A stretch of 64,000 bases of DNA, taken from positions 1 to 64,000 of the forward strand of contig JAAYXB010000039.1 in NCBI GenBank assembly GCA_012516125.1. Direction: 5' to 3'. A program made the translations under genes and the position numbers. Numbering within the stretch: position 1 is the first letter of the stretch; each line of letters begins with the position of its first letter. This stretch comes from Bacillota bacterium (GTDB taxonomy: Bacteria; Bacillota; SHA-98; UBA4971). The notes beneath the pieces are model-generated. The model ran no database searches, was not told the origin of the DNA, and worked only from the letters and a program-made list of their open reading frames with translations. This document shows, piece by piece, positions 10,524 to 20,533 of this stretch.

Positions 10524-10531
10524 GCGCGCTC

Positions 10532-11491
10532 ATGGCACAGAAAGCATACCTTGGGGTGGACGTGGGATCGGTCAGCACGAACCTGGTACTCCTGAACGAG
10601 CAGGGCGAAGTCCTGGAAAAGCTCTACCTCCGGACCAGGGGGGAGCCTATCGCGGTCATCCAGGAGGGGATGAGGATGCTCGCTTCGGCGGCCTCGGGGA
10701 TGGAGATAGCAGGGGTCGGGACCACCGGAAGCGGGAGAAGGCTCGCAGCGGTGATCCTCGGTGCGGACTGCGTGAAGAACGAGATCACCGCCCATGCTGT
10801 CGCCTCGGCGCGCGTCGTTCCCGACGTGCGGACGGTCATCGAGATCGGCGGACAGGATTCAAAGATAATAATCCTGCGGGACGGCGCTGTGCTTGACTTC
10901 GCCATGAACACGGTGTGTGCCGCGGGCACAGGCTCCTTCCTCGACCAGCAGGCCGCGAGGCTCGGTGTGCCCATCGAAAGGTTCGGGGAGCTTGCGCTCA
11001 TGTCCACGACGCCCGTGCGGATCGCAGGCAGGTGCGCCGTGTTCGCGGAGTCCGACATGATCCACAAGCAGCAAATGGGCCACAGGATCGAGGACATCGT
11101 GGCAGGTCTGTGCGAAGCACTGGTCCGGAACTACCTCAACAACGTGGGCAAGGGCAAGGACATCCGGCCGCCGGTCGTCTTCCAGGGCGGGGTTGCGGCG
11201 AATGCCGGGATGAGGGCGGCGTTCGAGAAGGCCCTCGGCACTCCCGTGGCCGTACCCGAACACTACAACGTCATGGGTGCCATCGGGGCGGCCCTCCTTG
11301 CTGCGGAGGAAATGGAACGCCGGGGTGCGCCCTCGCACTTCCGTGGCTTCCAGGCCCTCGACATGGACTACTCTGCCACCAGCTTCGAGTGCAAGGGGTG
11401 CCCCAACCTGTGCGAGGTGGTGAACATAAAGATGGGGCATGAGGTCATCGCAAGGTGGGGTTCCCGGTGCGGACGCTGGGACTCCTTCTGA
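10532..11491 (+). CDS. Acyl-CoA dehydratase activase (BadF/BadG/BcrA/BcrD ATPase family)
   Basis: AYLGVDVGSVSTNLVLL... EIGGQDSKIIILRDG ... MNTVCAAGTGSFLDQQAARL; Cys-rich tail CKGCPNLCEV...RCGRWDSF. Confidence 0.9.
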   Translation: MAQKAYLGVDVGSVSTNLVLLNEQGEVLEKLYLRTRGEPIAVIQEGMRMLASAASGMEIAGVGTTGSGRRLAAVILGADCVKNEITAHAVASARVVPDVRTVIEIGGQDSKIIILRDGAVLDFAMNTVCAAGTGSFLDQQAARLGVPIERFGELALMSTTPVRIAGRCAVFAESDMIHKQQMGHRIEDIVAGLCEALVRNYLNNVGKGKDIRPPVVFQGGVAANAGMRAAFEKALGTPVAVPEHYNVMGAIGAALLAAEEMERRGAPSHFRGFQALDMDYSATSFECKGCPNLCEVVNIKMGHEVIARWGSRCGRWDSF

Positions 11492-11623
11492 GGACAGGGC
11501 TAGGACCGGCCCTGTACCGGCACACGATGCGCATGCCGGGAATAAACTTGCATCATGGGCGGAGCACGCTTCCCGACCCTTTCGCAGGATCCGTGCATTA
11601 GCACCGGCGTGCCCGGCGTTTTC

Positions 11624-11652
11624 TTGACCCGTCCCAGCCTGCGTGCTATTAT
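11624..11652 (+). promoter_or_regulatory. Sigma-A-type promoter upstream of lysA
   Basis: TTGACC-N17-TATTAT. Confidence 0.65.
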
Positions 11653-11707
11653 GAAGAAAACCATGGCCCGTCGGCTCAACTTGGATGTGAATGGGAGCGG
11701 AGAGCGA

Positions 11708-13066
11708 GTGGACCTTCGTGGGACGATGAGGATCACCGGCGACGGAAGGCTTGAGATCGGCGGCTGCACCTGCGACCGCCTGGCGAGGGAGTTCGGCACC
11801 CCGCTTTATGTCATGGACGAAGACGAGATCCGGGCGAGGTGCCGCGAGATGGCGGGAGTGCTCTCCCGCGCGTATCCGGGTACGTTCGTCGCATACGCAA
11901 GCAAGGCTTTCTCGACGCTCGCCATGTGCAGGCTTGTCCACCAGGAGGGCCTGGGCCTTGACGTGGCGTCCGGCGGCGAGCTGTACACCGCGCTTCAGGC
12001 GGGGTTTCCTCCCGGGCGCATTCTCTTTCACGGGAGCAACAAGTCCGTTGATGAGGTGGAGATGGGCGTCCGCGCGGGGGTCCTGAGGTTTGTCGTGGAT
12101 AACATGCACGAGCTGGACATCCTGGAGGATGTGGCACGCAGGTTCCGAAGGAGGGTGCACGTGCAGATTCGACTCACCCCGGGCATCGAGGCGCACACTC
12201 ACGATTATATCCGCACGGGACAGCTTGACTCCAAGTTCGGCCTCGGGATCGCGAACGGGCAGGCCATGGCGGCGGCGAGGAGGGTGCTTGCAAGCGAGTT
12301 TCTCGTCCTCGAAGGCCTGCACTGTCACATCGGCTCGCAGATACTTGCGGTGGAGCCTTTCGGGATGGCGGCTGCGGTGGTCATGGATTTCGCATCCGAA
12401 GTCAAGAAAGAAACAGGCTATACAGTCCGAGAGGTAAACCTCGGGGGAGGACTCGGGGTGAGATACAAGTCGGGCGAGGAGAGGGTTCCGCTCGGGAAGT
12501 ACGCCTCGTTGATCTCGAAGATTATCCGGGAGAAGTGCCTTGCGCACGGGCTCGAGATGCCCCGTCTTATGGTGGAGCCGGGGCGCTACATCGTTGGCGA
12601 GGCCGGCACGACGCTTTACACCGTCGGCGCTATCAAGGAGATCCCTTGTGTGCGCAAGTATGTGGCCGTGGATGGCGGGCTTGCCGACAACCCCAGGGTA
12701 GCGCTCTACCAGGCGTCCTACGAGGCGGTGGTGGCAACGAGGGTACTTTCGCCCCCCGAGGAAAAGGTGTCAATTGCGGGTCGGCACTGCGAGTCAGGAG
12801 ACATGCTTATATGGGACATCCTCCTTCCGCGCCTTCGGCCAGGCGACCTTCTGGCCGTGCTGAGCACGGGTGCATATAACTACTCCATGTCGAGCAATTA
12901 CAACAGGTACCCCAGGCCTGCGGTGATCTTCGTAAAGGCCGGCATGGCAGATGTGGTGGTTGCGAGGGAAACCTACCAGGACGTGGCGGCCCGCGACCGT
13001 ATCCCGGCCAGGTTCGAATTCGCGGACGACGCCTCATCGTGCGTCGGCACCGCTGGTACCGCGTGA
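11708..13066 (+). CDS. lysA: Diaminopimelate decarboxylase
   Basis: GTPLYVMDEDEIRARCR...VAYASKAFSTLAM...EGLGLDVASGGELYTAL...HCHIGSQI...VEPGRYIVGEAGTTLYTVG; GTG start preceded by a purine-rich SD and downstream of the promoter. Confidence 0.94.
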   Translation: MDLRGTMRITGDGRLEIGGCTCDRLAREFGTPLYVMDEDEIRARCREMAGVLSRAYPGTFVAYASKAFSTLAMCRLVHQEGLGLDVASGGELYTALQAGFPPGRILFHGSNKSVDEVEMGVRAGVLRFVVDNMHELDILEDVARRFRRRVHVQIRLTPGIEAHTHDYIRTGQLDSKFGLGIANGQAMAAARRVLASEFLVLEGLHCHIGSQILAVEPFGMAAAVVMDFASEVKKETGYTVREVNLGGGLGVRYKSGEERVPLGKYASLISKIIREKCLAHGLEMPRLMVEPGRYIVGEAGTTLYTVGAIKEIPCVRKYVAVDGGLADNPRVALYQASYEAVVATRVLSPPEEKVSIAGRHCESGDMLIWDILLPRLRPGDLLAVLSTGAYNYSMSSNYNRYPRPAVIFVKAGMADVVVARETYQDVAARDRIPARFEFADDASSCVGTAGTA

Positions 13067-13177
13067 GCGATGCGAGCGATGCGCATGAGAAAAGCGGAGG
13101 GCTGCGGGTGCCAGGCGGCAGGAAACGGGCGCCCGGCCGGAGTATAGCCCGACTATGAGACGTGCGGAGGGGAATAG

Positions 13178-13783
13178 ATGCTGGACCTCGCTTCCATCCT
13201 GGTAACGCTGCCCATTATACTCCTGTCCCTGACCGTGCACGAATACGCCCATGCTGCGGTGGCGAACGCCCTCGGTGACCCGACGGCTAGATGGCAGGGA
13301 AGGCTCACGCTGAATCCCCTAGCCCATCTCGATGTGTTTGGGACTCTCACCCTGATCCTTACGCAGAGATTCGGATGGGCCAAGCCTGTGCCGATAAACC
13401 CTGCCTATTTCAAGGATTGGAGGCGGGGGATGATGATGGTGGGAGCGGCCGGGCCCCTCGCCAATGTGGCCCTTGCTTTCCTGCTGGCGGTACCGTTGAG
13501 ACTGGGAGTTCCGATGCCTTATGTGCTGGGTCGTCTCGTCGTATCCGGGATCATCATAAACCTGGGGCTTGCAGCCTTCAACCTGATACCCATCCCACCG
13601 CTGGACGGGTCGAGACTGCTGCTCGGGGTACTGCGGGGCAGGAACCTTTACGTCTACCACCAGCTGGAATCCTACGGGTCGTTTATTCTTTTGCTCCTGG
13701 TATTCAGCGGCGCAACGAGAATCATAATGGCGCCGATCATTAATCTCCTGGCGCTGCTGGTGCTCGGACAAAGGCTGCTATGA
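13178..13783 (+). CDS. Site-2 protease family (M50) membrane metallopeptidase
   Basis: LSLTVHEYAHAAVANALGD (HExxH) and NLIPIPPLDGSRLL. Confidence 0.9.
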   Translation: MLDLASILVTLPIILLSLTVHEYAHAAVANALGDPTARWQGRLTLNPLAHLDVFGTLTLILTQRFGWAKPVPINPAYFKDWRRGMMMVGAAGPLANVALAFLLAVPLRLGVPMPYVLGRLVVSGIIINLGLAAFNLIPIPPLDGSRLLLGVLRGRNLYVYHQLESYGSFILLLLVFSGATRIIMAPIINLLALLVLGQRLL

Positions 13784-13883
13784 GAGCCCGGCGCCGTTCC
13801 AGGTGTGAGCTCGGAGATCACTGTAGTCAGGCTCGAGGCCGGGTGAGGGCGGCCTGGGAGGGGCCATGGAGGGGGATGCGTGT

Positions 13884-14864
13884 ATGACGAAACCAAGGAT
13901 ATTCAGCGGCATGCGACCAACCGGGAAGTTGCACCTGGGCAACCTTTTCGGTGCGCTGATAAACTGGGTCAGACTGCAGGATGACTACGACTGCGTCTAC
14001 GGGGTCGTAGACTGGCACGCCTTGACCACGGCCTACGAGGACACGAGGGAGATTCGGGCGAACACCAGGGAGCTTGTGATGGATTACCTCGCGGCCGGGA
14101 TAGACCCGAAGAAGAGCATCATCATACGGCAGTCCGATGTGAAGCAGCATGCCGAGCTTTGCCTGTTGTTCTCCATGATCACGCCGCTTTCCTGGCTCGA
14201 GCGTTGCCCCACGTACAAGGAGCAGCTTCGCGAGCTCGAGGGGCGCGAGATCATGACCCACGGGTTCCTCGGCTACCCTGTGCTCATGGCCGCCGATATC
14301 CTGGTGTACAAGGCCGACGCCGTGCCGGTCGGCGAGGATCAGTTGCCCCATCTCGAGCTTACCAGGGAAATAGCCAGGCGGTTCAACTTCCTCTATGGTC
14401 CCGTGTTCCCAGAGCCGCAGCCTAAACTGAACGAGGTCGTCCTCCTCCCGGGCACCGACGGGCGGAAAATGAGCAAGAGCTATAACAACGTCATCGAGAT
14501 GTCTGCCAGCGCCGACGAGGTCCGCAGTGCCATAGGGAACATGGTCACCGACCCGGCCAGGATTCGCCGCACCGACCCCGGCCATCCCGAGGTGTGCTCC
14601 GTCCATGCGCTCCACAAGGTCTTCTCCCGCACCATGCTCGACGATATAACGAGGGAGTGTGTGAACGCGGGTATCGGGTGCGTCGACTGTAAGAGGCGGC
14701 TTGCAGATGCGGTCAACGAATTCCTCGAGCCCATCCGACAGCGCAGGAGAGCCCTGGAGAAGGAGCCGGGCCTGGTTGATGACATCCTCGCCGACGGGGC
14801 GAGGCGGGCGCGGGTCTTGGCCGAAGCAACCCTTGAGGAAGTCAGGAAGGCGATGCGGATTTGA
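13884..14864 (+). CDS. trpS: Tryptophanyl-tRNA synthetase
   Basis: IFSGMRPTGKLHLGNLFGAL (HIGH-like), GRKMSKSYNN (KMSKS). Confidence 0.96.
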   Translation: MTKPRIFSGMRPTGKLHLGNLFGALINWVRLQDDYDCVYGVVDWHALTTAYEDTREIRANTRELVMDYLAAGIDPKKSIIIRQSDVKQHAELCLLFSMITPLSWLERCPTYKEQLRELEGREIMTHGFLGYPVLMAADILVYKADAVPVGEDQLPHLELTREIARRFNFLYGPVFPEPQPKLNEVVLLPGTDGRKMSKSYNNVIEMSASADEVRSAIGNMVTDPARIRRTDPGHPEVCSVHALHKVFSRTMLDDITRECVNAGIGCVDCKRRLADAVNEFLEPIRQRRRALEKEPGLVDDILADGARRARVLAEATLEEVRKAMRI

Positions 14865-15655
14865 CCACGATCCCGGTGAACGTTTCAGGCTTTTCCGGCA
14901 CGCTCGAGGACCTTGCGCGGGCGATCGAGAGGGGAGATGCCGATGCCCGGTCCGTGTCGGTTTACGAGGTGATTCGCGCTTGTTTTGATGAACTGGAACG
15001 CTCAGGGGAGCCCGGGCTCGACGAGGTGGGCGGGCTGCTCGCAGCCGCTAGCGCCCTTGTAGCCGCCAAGGCGAAGGCTCTTCTGCCGCCGGAGCGCGAG
15101 GCCGACGAAGCCCCGGGTGCGTCCGGCGAAGGTGAGGGCGTGGCCGAAGGCGAGGGCGAGGGCGGAGACGATGATGGCGAGGACGACGCCAATAGTGCCC
15201 TCATAGCCCATCTCATGGAGTATCGCATCTTCAAGGAGGCCGTGGAGGAGCTTGCCAGACGCGATGAGGCCTGGCGCCTGGTCTACCTGAGGAACTCCTT
15301 CCCGTCCGGGCTGCGGAGCGTGCGCCCTCCTGAGGGAGTCAGCCTGTCCGACCTCATCCAGGCCCTTCGGAGGGTGCTGGAGGGCATCCCGGAGGATGAG
15401 TTCACCGCTCTTCCAACGGACGACCTGTCTATAGAAGAGAAGATGGATGCCATCCTCATACGGCTCCGCCAGAGGGGCAAGCTTGTGTTCCGGGAGCTTT
15501 TCGATGGCCCTGTCATCACCCGTTCCGAGGTGATAGCCGTATTCCTCGCACTGCTGGAGCTTATAAGGCTTGCGAAAGCAGTGGTGCGCCAGGATGCCCA
15601 CTTCGGGGAGATCCTGATACTGCCTGCGGTCGGGGGATCCGACCATGGGGTATAG
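14861..15655 (+). CDS. scpA: Segregation and condensation protein A
   Basis: ScpA layout with acidic linker; followed by scpB. Confidence 0.88.
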   Translation: MTTIPVNVSGFSGTLEDLARAIERGDADARSVSVYEVIRACFDELERSGEPGLDEVGGLLAAASALVAAKAKALLPPEREADEAPGASGEGEGVAEGEGEGGDDDGEDDANSALIAHLMEYRIFKEAVEELARRDEAWRLVYLRNSFPSGLRSVRPPEGVSLSDLIQALRRVLEGIPEDEFTALPTDDLSIEEKMDAILIRLRQRGKLVFRELFDGPVITRSEVIAVFLALLELIRLAKAVVRQDAHFGEILILPAVGGSDHGV

Positions 15656-16238
15656 AGAGGCCAGAGCCGCCATCGAAGCGATGGTTTTTGCATCACCCCG
15701 CCCTATCACCGCGCGGGAGATGGGAGAGATCCTTGGCATCGATCCACGGACAGTGGACGCCATCGTGGACGACCTCCGGCGCGAGTACGACGAGGAAGGA
15801 CGGGGTGTGCAGATCGTTTTCGTCGCGGGCGGATATCAGATGGCGACCAGGCCTGCGCATGCTGACTACATAGCCAGGCTGAACGTGGGGACCCGGCAGG
15901 CCCTTTCCAGGCCTGCGCTGGAAACGGTGGCCATGATAGCTTACAAGCAGCCCATCACCAGGGCTGAGCTGGAGACTATCCGTGGAGTGAGGGTTGACGG
16001 TGTGCTCAGCACCCTCATCGAGCGGGGGCTGGTGCGGCCGGTGGGCCGCAAGAAGGCGCCCGGCCGGCCCGTTCTCTACGGAACGACCCCCGAGTTCCTT
16101 CGCTGGTTCGGCCTGGCATCCCTCGACGATCTCCCACCTATCGAAGGAGACGCAGCTACCCTGCCTGGCTTCGGCCTTCGCTCTGCGCCCCGGTCGTCCT
16201 CCCGCCGCGGGGGTGTTGCACGGCCTGCTCGGGGATAA
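15645..16238 (+). CDS. scpB: Segregation and condensation protein B
   Basis: QALSRPALETVAMIAYKQPITRAELETIRGVRVDGVLSTLIERGLVRPVGRKKAPGRPVLYGTT. Confidence 0.95.
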   Translation: MGYREARAAIEAMVFASPRPITAREMGEILGIDPRTVDAIVDDLRREYDEEGRGVQIVFVAGGYQMATRPAHADYIARLNVGTRQALSRPALETVAMIAYKQPITRAELETIRGVRVDGVLSTLIERGLVRPVGRKKAPGRPVLYGTTPEFLRWFGLASLDDLPPIEGDAATLPGFGLRSAPRSSSRRGGVARPARG

Positions 16239-16244
16239 TACTAT
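16216..16244 (+). promoter_or_regulatory. Candidate sigma-A promoter at the end of scpB
   Basis: TTGCAC-N17-TACTAT, upstream of the DUF2953/ytfJ genes. Confidence 0.45.
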
Positions 16245-16261
16245 GATGAGGCACCCTCGGG

Positions 16262-17080
16262 GTGCCCGGGCTTCGGGTGCGCAGCGTGCCTACGGAGGCG
16301 AGGGCGGAGGCGACCAAGTTGCGTTGGGCTGTCATTGTCATAGCCTGCATCCTCGGCGTCGTAGCGCTGCTTCTTGTCCTGGTCATGCTTCCCCTGAAGG
16401 TGTCCGTGCGTTTTGCGAGGACGCGCGGACATAGCATCATTCGCGTATGGGTAGGCGTCCTGTCGGGGCTGATATGGGTCCCAGTCTACCGCAATGTGCC
16501 CCGCCCTAAGGAGGGGAGAGAAGGGGAGAGGGCAGGGGAGTGGGAGGCGGAGGACGGGACGTCCGTCGTGGCGAGATGGATATCCCGGGCCCAGGCTCTC
16601 TTGCGGTCTCTTGGAGATTCGGGTGATGGGAACGCGCAACAGGGAGACCGGGGTCGGGCCGGCCGAGCGTCCCGGTCCAGGCGGGCCGGCGGCGGCCAGG
16701 GACCGGGACCGCGGGCGGCGCGACGCCGCCACGACGTGCGACGGCGCATCGGCCGCTTCTTTTACGCCGCCCTGAGGTCGACAGGCCTCGACGTGCACAG
16801 GCTTTGGATCCGTGTGGAGCTTGGGTCAGGCGAAGCTGCTACGAGCGCCATCGGGGTCGGTCTGGCATATGCCCTCATTAACACGGGGCTTGCCGCATTT
16901 CCCGTGCCGCTCCGGTTTCCTCTGGGAAGACCCGAGATCAGGATCACCCCGCGCTACGACCGCGCAGGCCTCGACGCGTCCGTGGACTGCATAGTGGCTT
17001 TGACCCCAGGTTATATTATCCTGCGGGGCATCCAAATCAGACGCAGGAGGCGACGCGTGTCATGCCCGACCACCCGATAG
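16262..17080 (+). CDS. DUF2953-like membrane protein
   Basis: N-terminal TM then LKVSVRFART...IRVWVGVLSGLIWVP...; C-terminal RFPLGRPEIRITPRYDRAGLDASVDCIVALTPGYIILRGIQI; sits between scpB and ytfJ. Confidence 0.6.
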   Translation: MPGLRVRSVPTEARAEATKLRWAVIVIACILGVVALLLVLVMLPLKVSVRFARTRGHSIIRVWVGVLSGLIWVPVYRNVPRPKEGREGERAGEWEAEDGTSVVARWISRAQALLRSLGDSGDGNAQQGDRGRAGRASRSRRAGGGQGPGPRAARRRHDVRRRIGRFFYAALRSTGLDVHRLWIRVELGSGEAATSAIGVGLAYALINTGLAAFPVPLRFPLGRPEIRITPRYDRAGLDASVDCIVALTPGYIILRGIQIRRRRRRVSCPTTR

Positions 17081-17529
17081 AGGCGCTCATGAAGACGACC
17101 ATGGACAGCATCAAGGAGATGGTGGACGTCAACACCATCCTGGGAGACCCCGTGGAGACCCCTGATGGGACCGTCATCCTCCCGGTGTCCCGTGTGACGT
17201 TTGGGTTCGCTGCGGGTGGTAGTGAGTTCCAAGCGGCAGGTGGTGAGTCCCCCGGGCAGGGCCAGGGAGGCGCGGCAAACGGCGCAGCAGGTCTTCCCTT
17301 CGGCGGCGGGGCAGGAGCGGGGATCACCGTGCAGCCCGTGGCGTTCCTTGTGGTGGGACAGGGGCAGATCCGCGCGCTGCCCGTGGACGGAGGGGCCATC
17401 ATAGACAGGCTCATCGACGTGGTGCCTTCCATCCTCGGCCAGATGTCCGGCAGAAAGCGCCAGAGCCCTGCCACCTCAGAGGCCCAAGCCCAGGCCCAGA
17501 GGCCTAACGTTCAGGGCGGGGCCCAGTGA
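17062..17529 (+). CDS. ytfJ: Sporulation protein YtfJ (GerW family)
   Basis: HPIEALMKTTMDSIKEMVDVNTILGDPVETPDGTVILPVSRVTFGFAAGGSEF...VVGQGQIRALPVDG. Confidence 0.92.
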   Translation: MPDHPIEALMKTTMDSIKEMVDVNTILGDPVETPDGTVILPVSRVTFGFAAGGSEFQAAGGESPGQGQGGAANGAAGLPFGGGAGAGITVQPVAFLVVGQGQIRALPVDGGAIIDRLIDVVPSILGQMSGRKRQSPATSEAQAQAQRPNVQGGAQ

Positions 17530-17548
17530 GCCCACATCCTTCCCCAGG

Positions 17549-17577
17549 TTGCATTCTTCCCGGTTGTGCTGTAAAAT
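17549..17577 (+). promoter_or_regulatory. Sigma-A-type promoter upstream of TrkA-family gene
   Basis: TTGCAT-N17-TAAAAT. Confidence 0.55.
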
Positions 17578-17683
17578 CTTCCTGTTAGAAGAGGCCCTTT
17601 TGGCTGGAGGGCGGGGGCGCCCCGCTGTTTTGTGCGCTTCGCCGTCCGCCGATTACTGTACAGTCGGGATGGAGATGATAACC

Positions 17684-18334
17684 ATGCGCCAGTTTGCCGT
17701 GATCGGGCTGGGGAAGTTTGGCACCAGCGTGGCTCGGACTCTCGCCAAAATGGGGCACGAGGTCCTAGCCATCGACATAGACCCCGACAAGGTCCAGCAT
17801 CTTGCCGACGAGGTAACCCACGCGGTGCAGGCCGATGCCACAGACGAAGAGGCGCTCCGGGCACTCGGCATCCGCAACGTCGACGTGGCTGTAGTCACCG
17901 TCGGCCAGGACATCAGGTCGAGCATTCTCACGTGTATGATACTGAAGGAGATCGGGGTCGCACACGTGGTCGCCAAGGCCACCGACGAGCTTCACGGCAA
18001 GCTTCTCGAGAAACTGGGCGTGGACAGGGTAGTCTACCCGGAGCGAGACATGGGCGTCAGGCTGGCCAACAGCCTCGGCTCGTCCAACATCCTCGAGTAC
18101 ATCGAGCTGTCCCCTGATTACGGCGTGGCCGAGATCGTGGCGACGGAGGAATTCGCCGACAAGACCCTGAGGGAGCTGAACCTCCGGGCTCACTACGGCA
18201 CCAACGTGGTCGCCATCCGCAGCGGCAACCAGGTGAAGGTCTCGCCTGGCGCTGATGACAGGGTGCATGAAGGTGACGTTCTCGTGATCCTCGGTTCGGT
18301 GGAGAGCCTCGACAGGCTCAAGAAGATGAGGTAG
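17684..18334 (+). CDS. TrkA family potassium uptake regulator (KtrA-like, RCK)
   Basis: MRQFAVIGLGKFGTSVARTLAKMGHEVLAIDIDPDKVQ Rossmann fold plus TrkA-C. Confidence 0.93.
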   Translation: MRQFAVIGLGKFGTSVARTLAKMGHEVLAIDIDPDKVQHLADEVTHAVQADATDEEALRALGIRNVDVAVVTVGQDIRSSILTCMILKEIGVAHVVAKATDELHGKLLEKLGVDRVVYPERDMGVRLANSLGSSNILEYIELSPDYGVAEIVATEEFADKTLRELNLRAHYGTNVVAIRSGNQVKVSPGADDRVHEGDVLVILGSVESLDRLKKMR

Positions 18335-18354
18335 TCCCGGCTGGTGGTTCTATC

Positions 18355-19149
18355 GTGGAAAGGCTGCAGAAGGTGCTTGCGGAAGCAGGTGTGGCTTCGA
18401 GAAGGCATAGCGCCGATATCATCCGCGAGGGCCGGGTGCAGGTCGACGGCGTGGTCATCCGCGAGCCGGGGGCGAGGGTGGACCCGGCGCGCGTTGAGGT
18501 TAAGGTCGACGGGAAACCCATTGCCATCGACGACACTAAAGTATATTTGCTCCTCAACAAACCCGCAGGATACCTTTGCACGGCTCGCGACCCGCAGGGT
18601 CGCCCGACCGTGCTGGACCTCGTGCCACCCTCAGGCCACAGGCTCTTTCCCGTGGGAAGGCTTGACTTTGATACCGAGGGCCTTCTCCTTCTCACAAACG
18701 ACGGCGACGCAGCGTACGCGCTAACTCACCCCAGGTTTGAGGTGCCGAAAACGTACGTCGCGAGGGTAGAGGGGGTGCCGGGCGAGCGGGAGCTTGAGGC
18801 ACTCAGGCGGGGAGTAAGGCTGGGCGACGTCGTGACGGCGCCGGCAAGAGTCAGGGTGGTGAGGAACGACGCCAGCTCTGCTGTGCTGGAGATCGAAATC
18901 CATGAGGGAAGGAAGCGCGAGGTCCGGGACATGCTCGCGGCGGTGGGCCACCCGGTCCTGCACCTGAAGAGGACTCGCCTGGGCAGGCTCGTCTTGGGCG
19001 ACCTCAGGCCCGGGTCGTGGAGGCACCTAACCCCCCGGGAGGTCCGCTGGGTGCGGGAGCTTGCAGCGAAAGGCGCTGCAGGGAAGGCCTCGCGGCAGGT
19101 GCCGCCGGGGAATGGAGACATGGGTGGCCCAGGGGAGGCAGGATATTGA
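18355..19149 (+). CDS. rluB: 23S rRNA pseudouridine synthase (RluB-like)
   Basis: S4 domain ERLQKVLAEAGVASRRHSADIIREGRVQVDG; GRLDFDTEGLLLLTNDG. Confidence 0.93.
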   Translation: MERLQKVLAEAGVASRRHSADIIREGRVQVDGVVIREPGARVDPARVEVKVDGKPIAIDDTKVYLLLNKPAGYLCTARDPQGRPTVLDLVPPSGHRLFPVGRLDFDTEGLLLLTNDGDAAYALTHPRFEVPKTYVARVEGVPGERELEALRRGVRLGDVVTAPARVRVVRNDASSAVLEIEIHEGRKREVRDMLAAVGHPVLHLKRTRLGRLVLGDLRPGSWRHLTPREVRWVRELAAKGAAGKASRQVPPGNGDMGGPGEAGY

Positions 19150-19234
19150 CGAGCTGTGCAGAATAGTGTCGCATGTGCCACTGGGGCCTGGGTGCGACCG
19201 GTCATTCCACGTGAGCTGCGAGGTCGGCTGAGAG

Positions 19235-20533
19235 TTGAGCAACAAGTCTGGCCGAGGACGACGCGTGATCGCGATAGGAGGCGGGCCCGCCGGCCTCATG
19301 GCCGCTATCACGGCGGCTGCGAATGGGGCGAGGGTCATCCTGCTCGAGCGCAACCCCGAGGTCGGGCGCAAGCTCCTCCTGACCGGGGGAGGCAGGTGCA
19401 ATTTCACTCACGACACCGATGTCGAGGGCCTCGTGGCCGGAATGCCGGGGAACGGCAGGTTCCTGTACTCTGCTTTCGCTGCATTCGATTCCGCAAGGCT
19501 GAGGGGTTTTCTCGCCAGCCTGGGTGTGGAGAGCAGAGCCGAGGATGACGGAAGGGTGTTTCCGTTCTCTGGGATCGGAAGGGACGTGCTGACCGCTCTC
19601 ATGACCTGCGCCCGCAAGAAGGGCGTGGAGATGAAGTGCCTATGGAAGGCCGAGCGCATCCTCGTAAGGGACGGCAGGGTATGCGGGGTCATCGCGGGTA
19701 GGGTGCCGATGAGCCCCGGGCTCATATCATGCGATGCGGCGATAATCGCGACCGGCGGGATAACGTATCCTATGACGGGGTCCACCGGTAGCGGTCACCG
19801 GATGGCAGCCGAGCTTGGCCACACCATAGTGGAGCCGAGAGCGTCCCTGGTGCCGCTCGAAACCGAGGAGCCGTGGGTTCCGGGCCTTGCAGGCCTCGCC
19901 CTGCGCGGCGTGGCGGTAACGTCCTTCGTCGCGGGGCACAAGGTGGAGACCAGGTTCGGGGAGATGCTCTTCACGCACTTCGGAGTGTCCGGGCCCGTGG
20001 TCTTGGCTCTTTCGCGCGAGCTCGCGCTTGCCCTCGGGCGCGGGGAGGGTCCCGTGAGGCTCGTCGTGGATCTCAAGCCGGGGCTTTCCCAGGCAGAGCT
20101 CGACAGAGAGCTGCGGGGGGCCTTTGACCGGTACTTTCGCCGTCGGGTTCCCAATGCGCTGCTCGAGCTTGTGCCGGCGAGACTCATATCCCTCGTGGTC
20201 CGCGAGGCAGGCATACCCGAGGCGAGGCCAGTTTCGCAGGTTACGCGCGAAGAGAGACTTGCGCTGGGAGGGGTCATCAAGGGCCTCGTTCTGACGGTCA
20301 GGGGAACACGACCGGTGGAAGAAGGGATGGTCACCGCGGGTGGGGTGAGCGTGGAGGAGATCGACCCGCGCACGATGGGGTCAAGGCTGGTGTCCGGGCT
20401 GTATTTCGCCGGGGAGGTCATTGACGTGGATGGCACGACGGGTGGGTTCAACCTGCAGGCTGCGTTCTCCACGGGTTATCTGGCCGGCCTTTCCGCTGCC
20501 AGAGGAGAGGCGGTGGCATGCGATGCCCGATAG
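19235..20533 (+). CDS. NAD(P)/FAD-dependent oxidoreductase, HI0933/YhiN family
   Basis: RRVIAIGGGPAGLMAAITAAANGARVILLERNPEVGRKLLLTGGGRCNFTHD; GLYFAGEVIDVDGTTGGFNLQAAFSTGYLAG. Confidence 0.94.
   Translation: MSNKSGRGRRVIAIGGGPAGLMAAITAAANGARVILLERNPEVGRKLLLTGGGRCNFTHDTDVEGLVAGMPGNGRFLYSAFAAFDSARLRGFLASLGVESRAEDDGRVFPFSGIGRDVLTALMTCARKKGVEMKCLWKAERILVRDGRVCGVIAGRVPMSPGLISCDAAIIATGGITYPMTGSTGSGHRMAAELGHTIVEPRASLVPLETEEPWVPGLAGLALRGVAVTSFVAGHKVETRFGEMLFTHFGVSGPVVLALSRELALALGRGEGPVRLVVDLKPGLSQAELDRELRGAFDRYFRRRVPNALLELVPARLISLVVREAGIPEARPVSQVTREERLALGGVIKGLVLTVRGTRPVEEGMVTAGGVSVEEIDPRTMGSRLVSGLYFAGEVIDVDGTTGGFNLQAAFSTGYLAGLSAARGEAVACDAR

Noticed and set aside
11492-11623. Lysine riboswitch or T-box before lysA
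   Set aside because: No recognisable lysine-riboswitch core or T-box TGGNACCGCG; only a short hairpin and then a normal promoter.
13784-13883. T-box leader before trpS
   Set aside because: Leader too short and no T-box motif.
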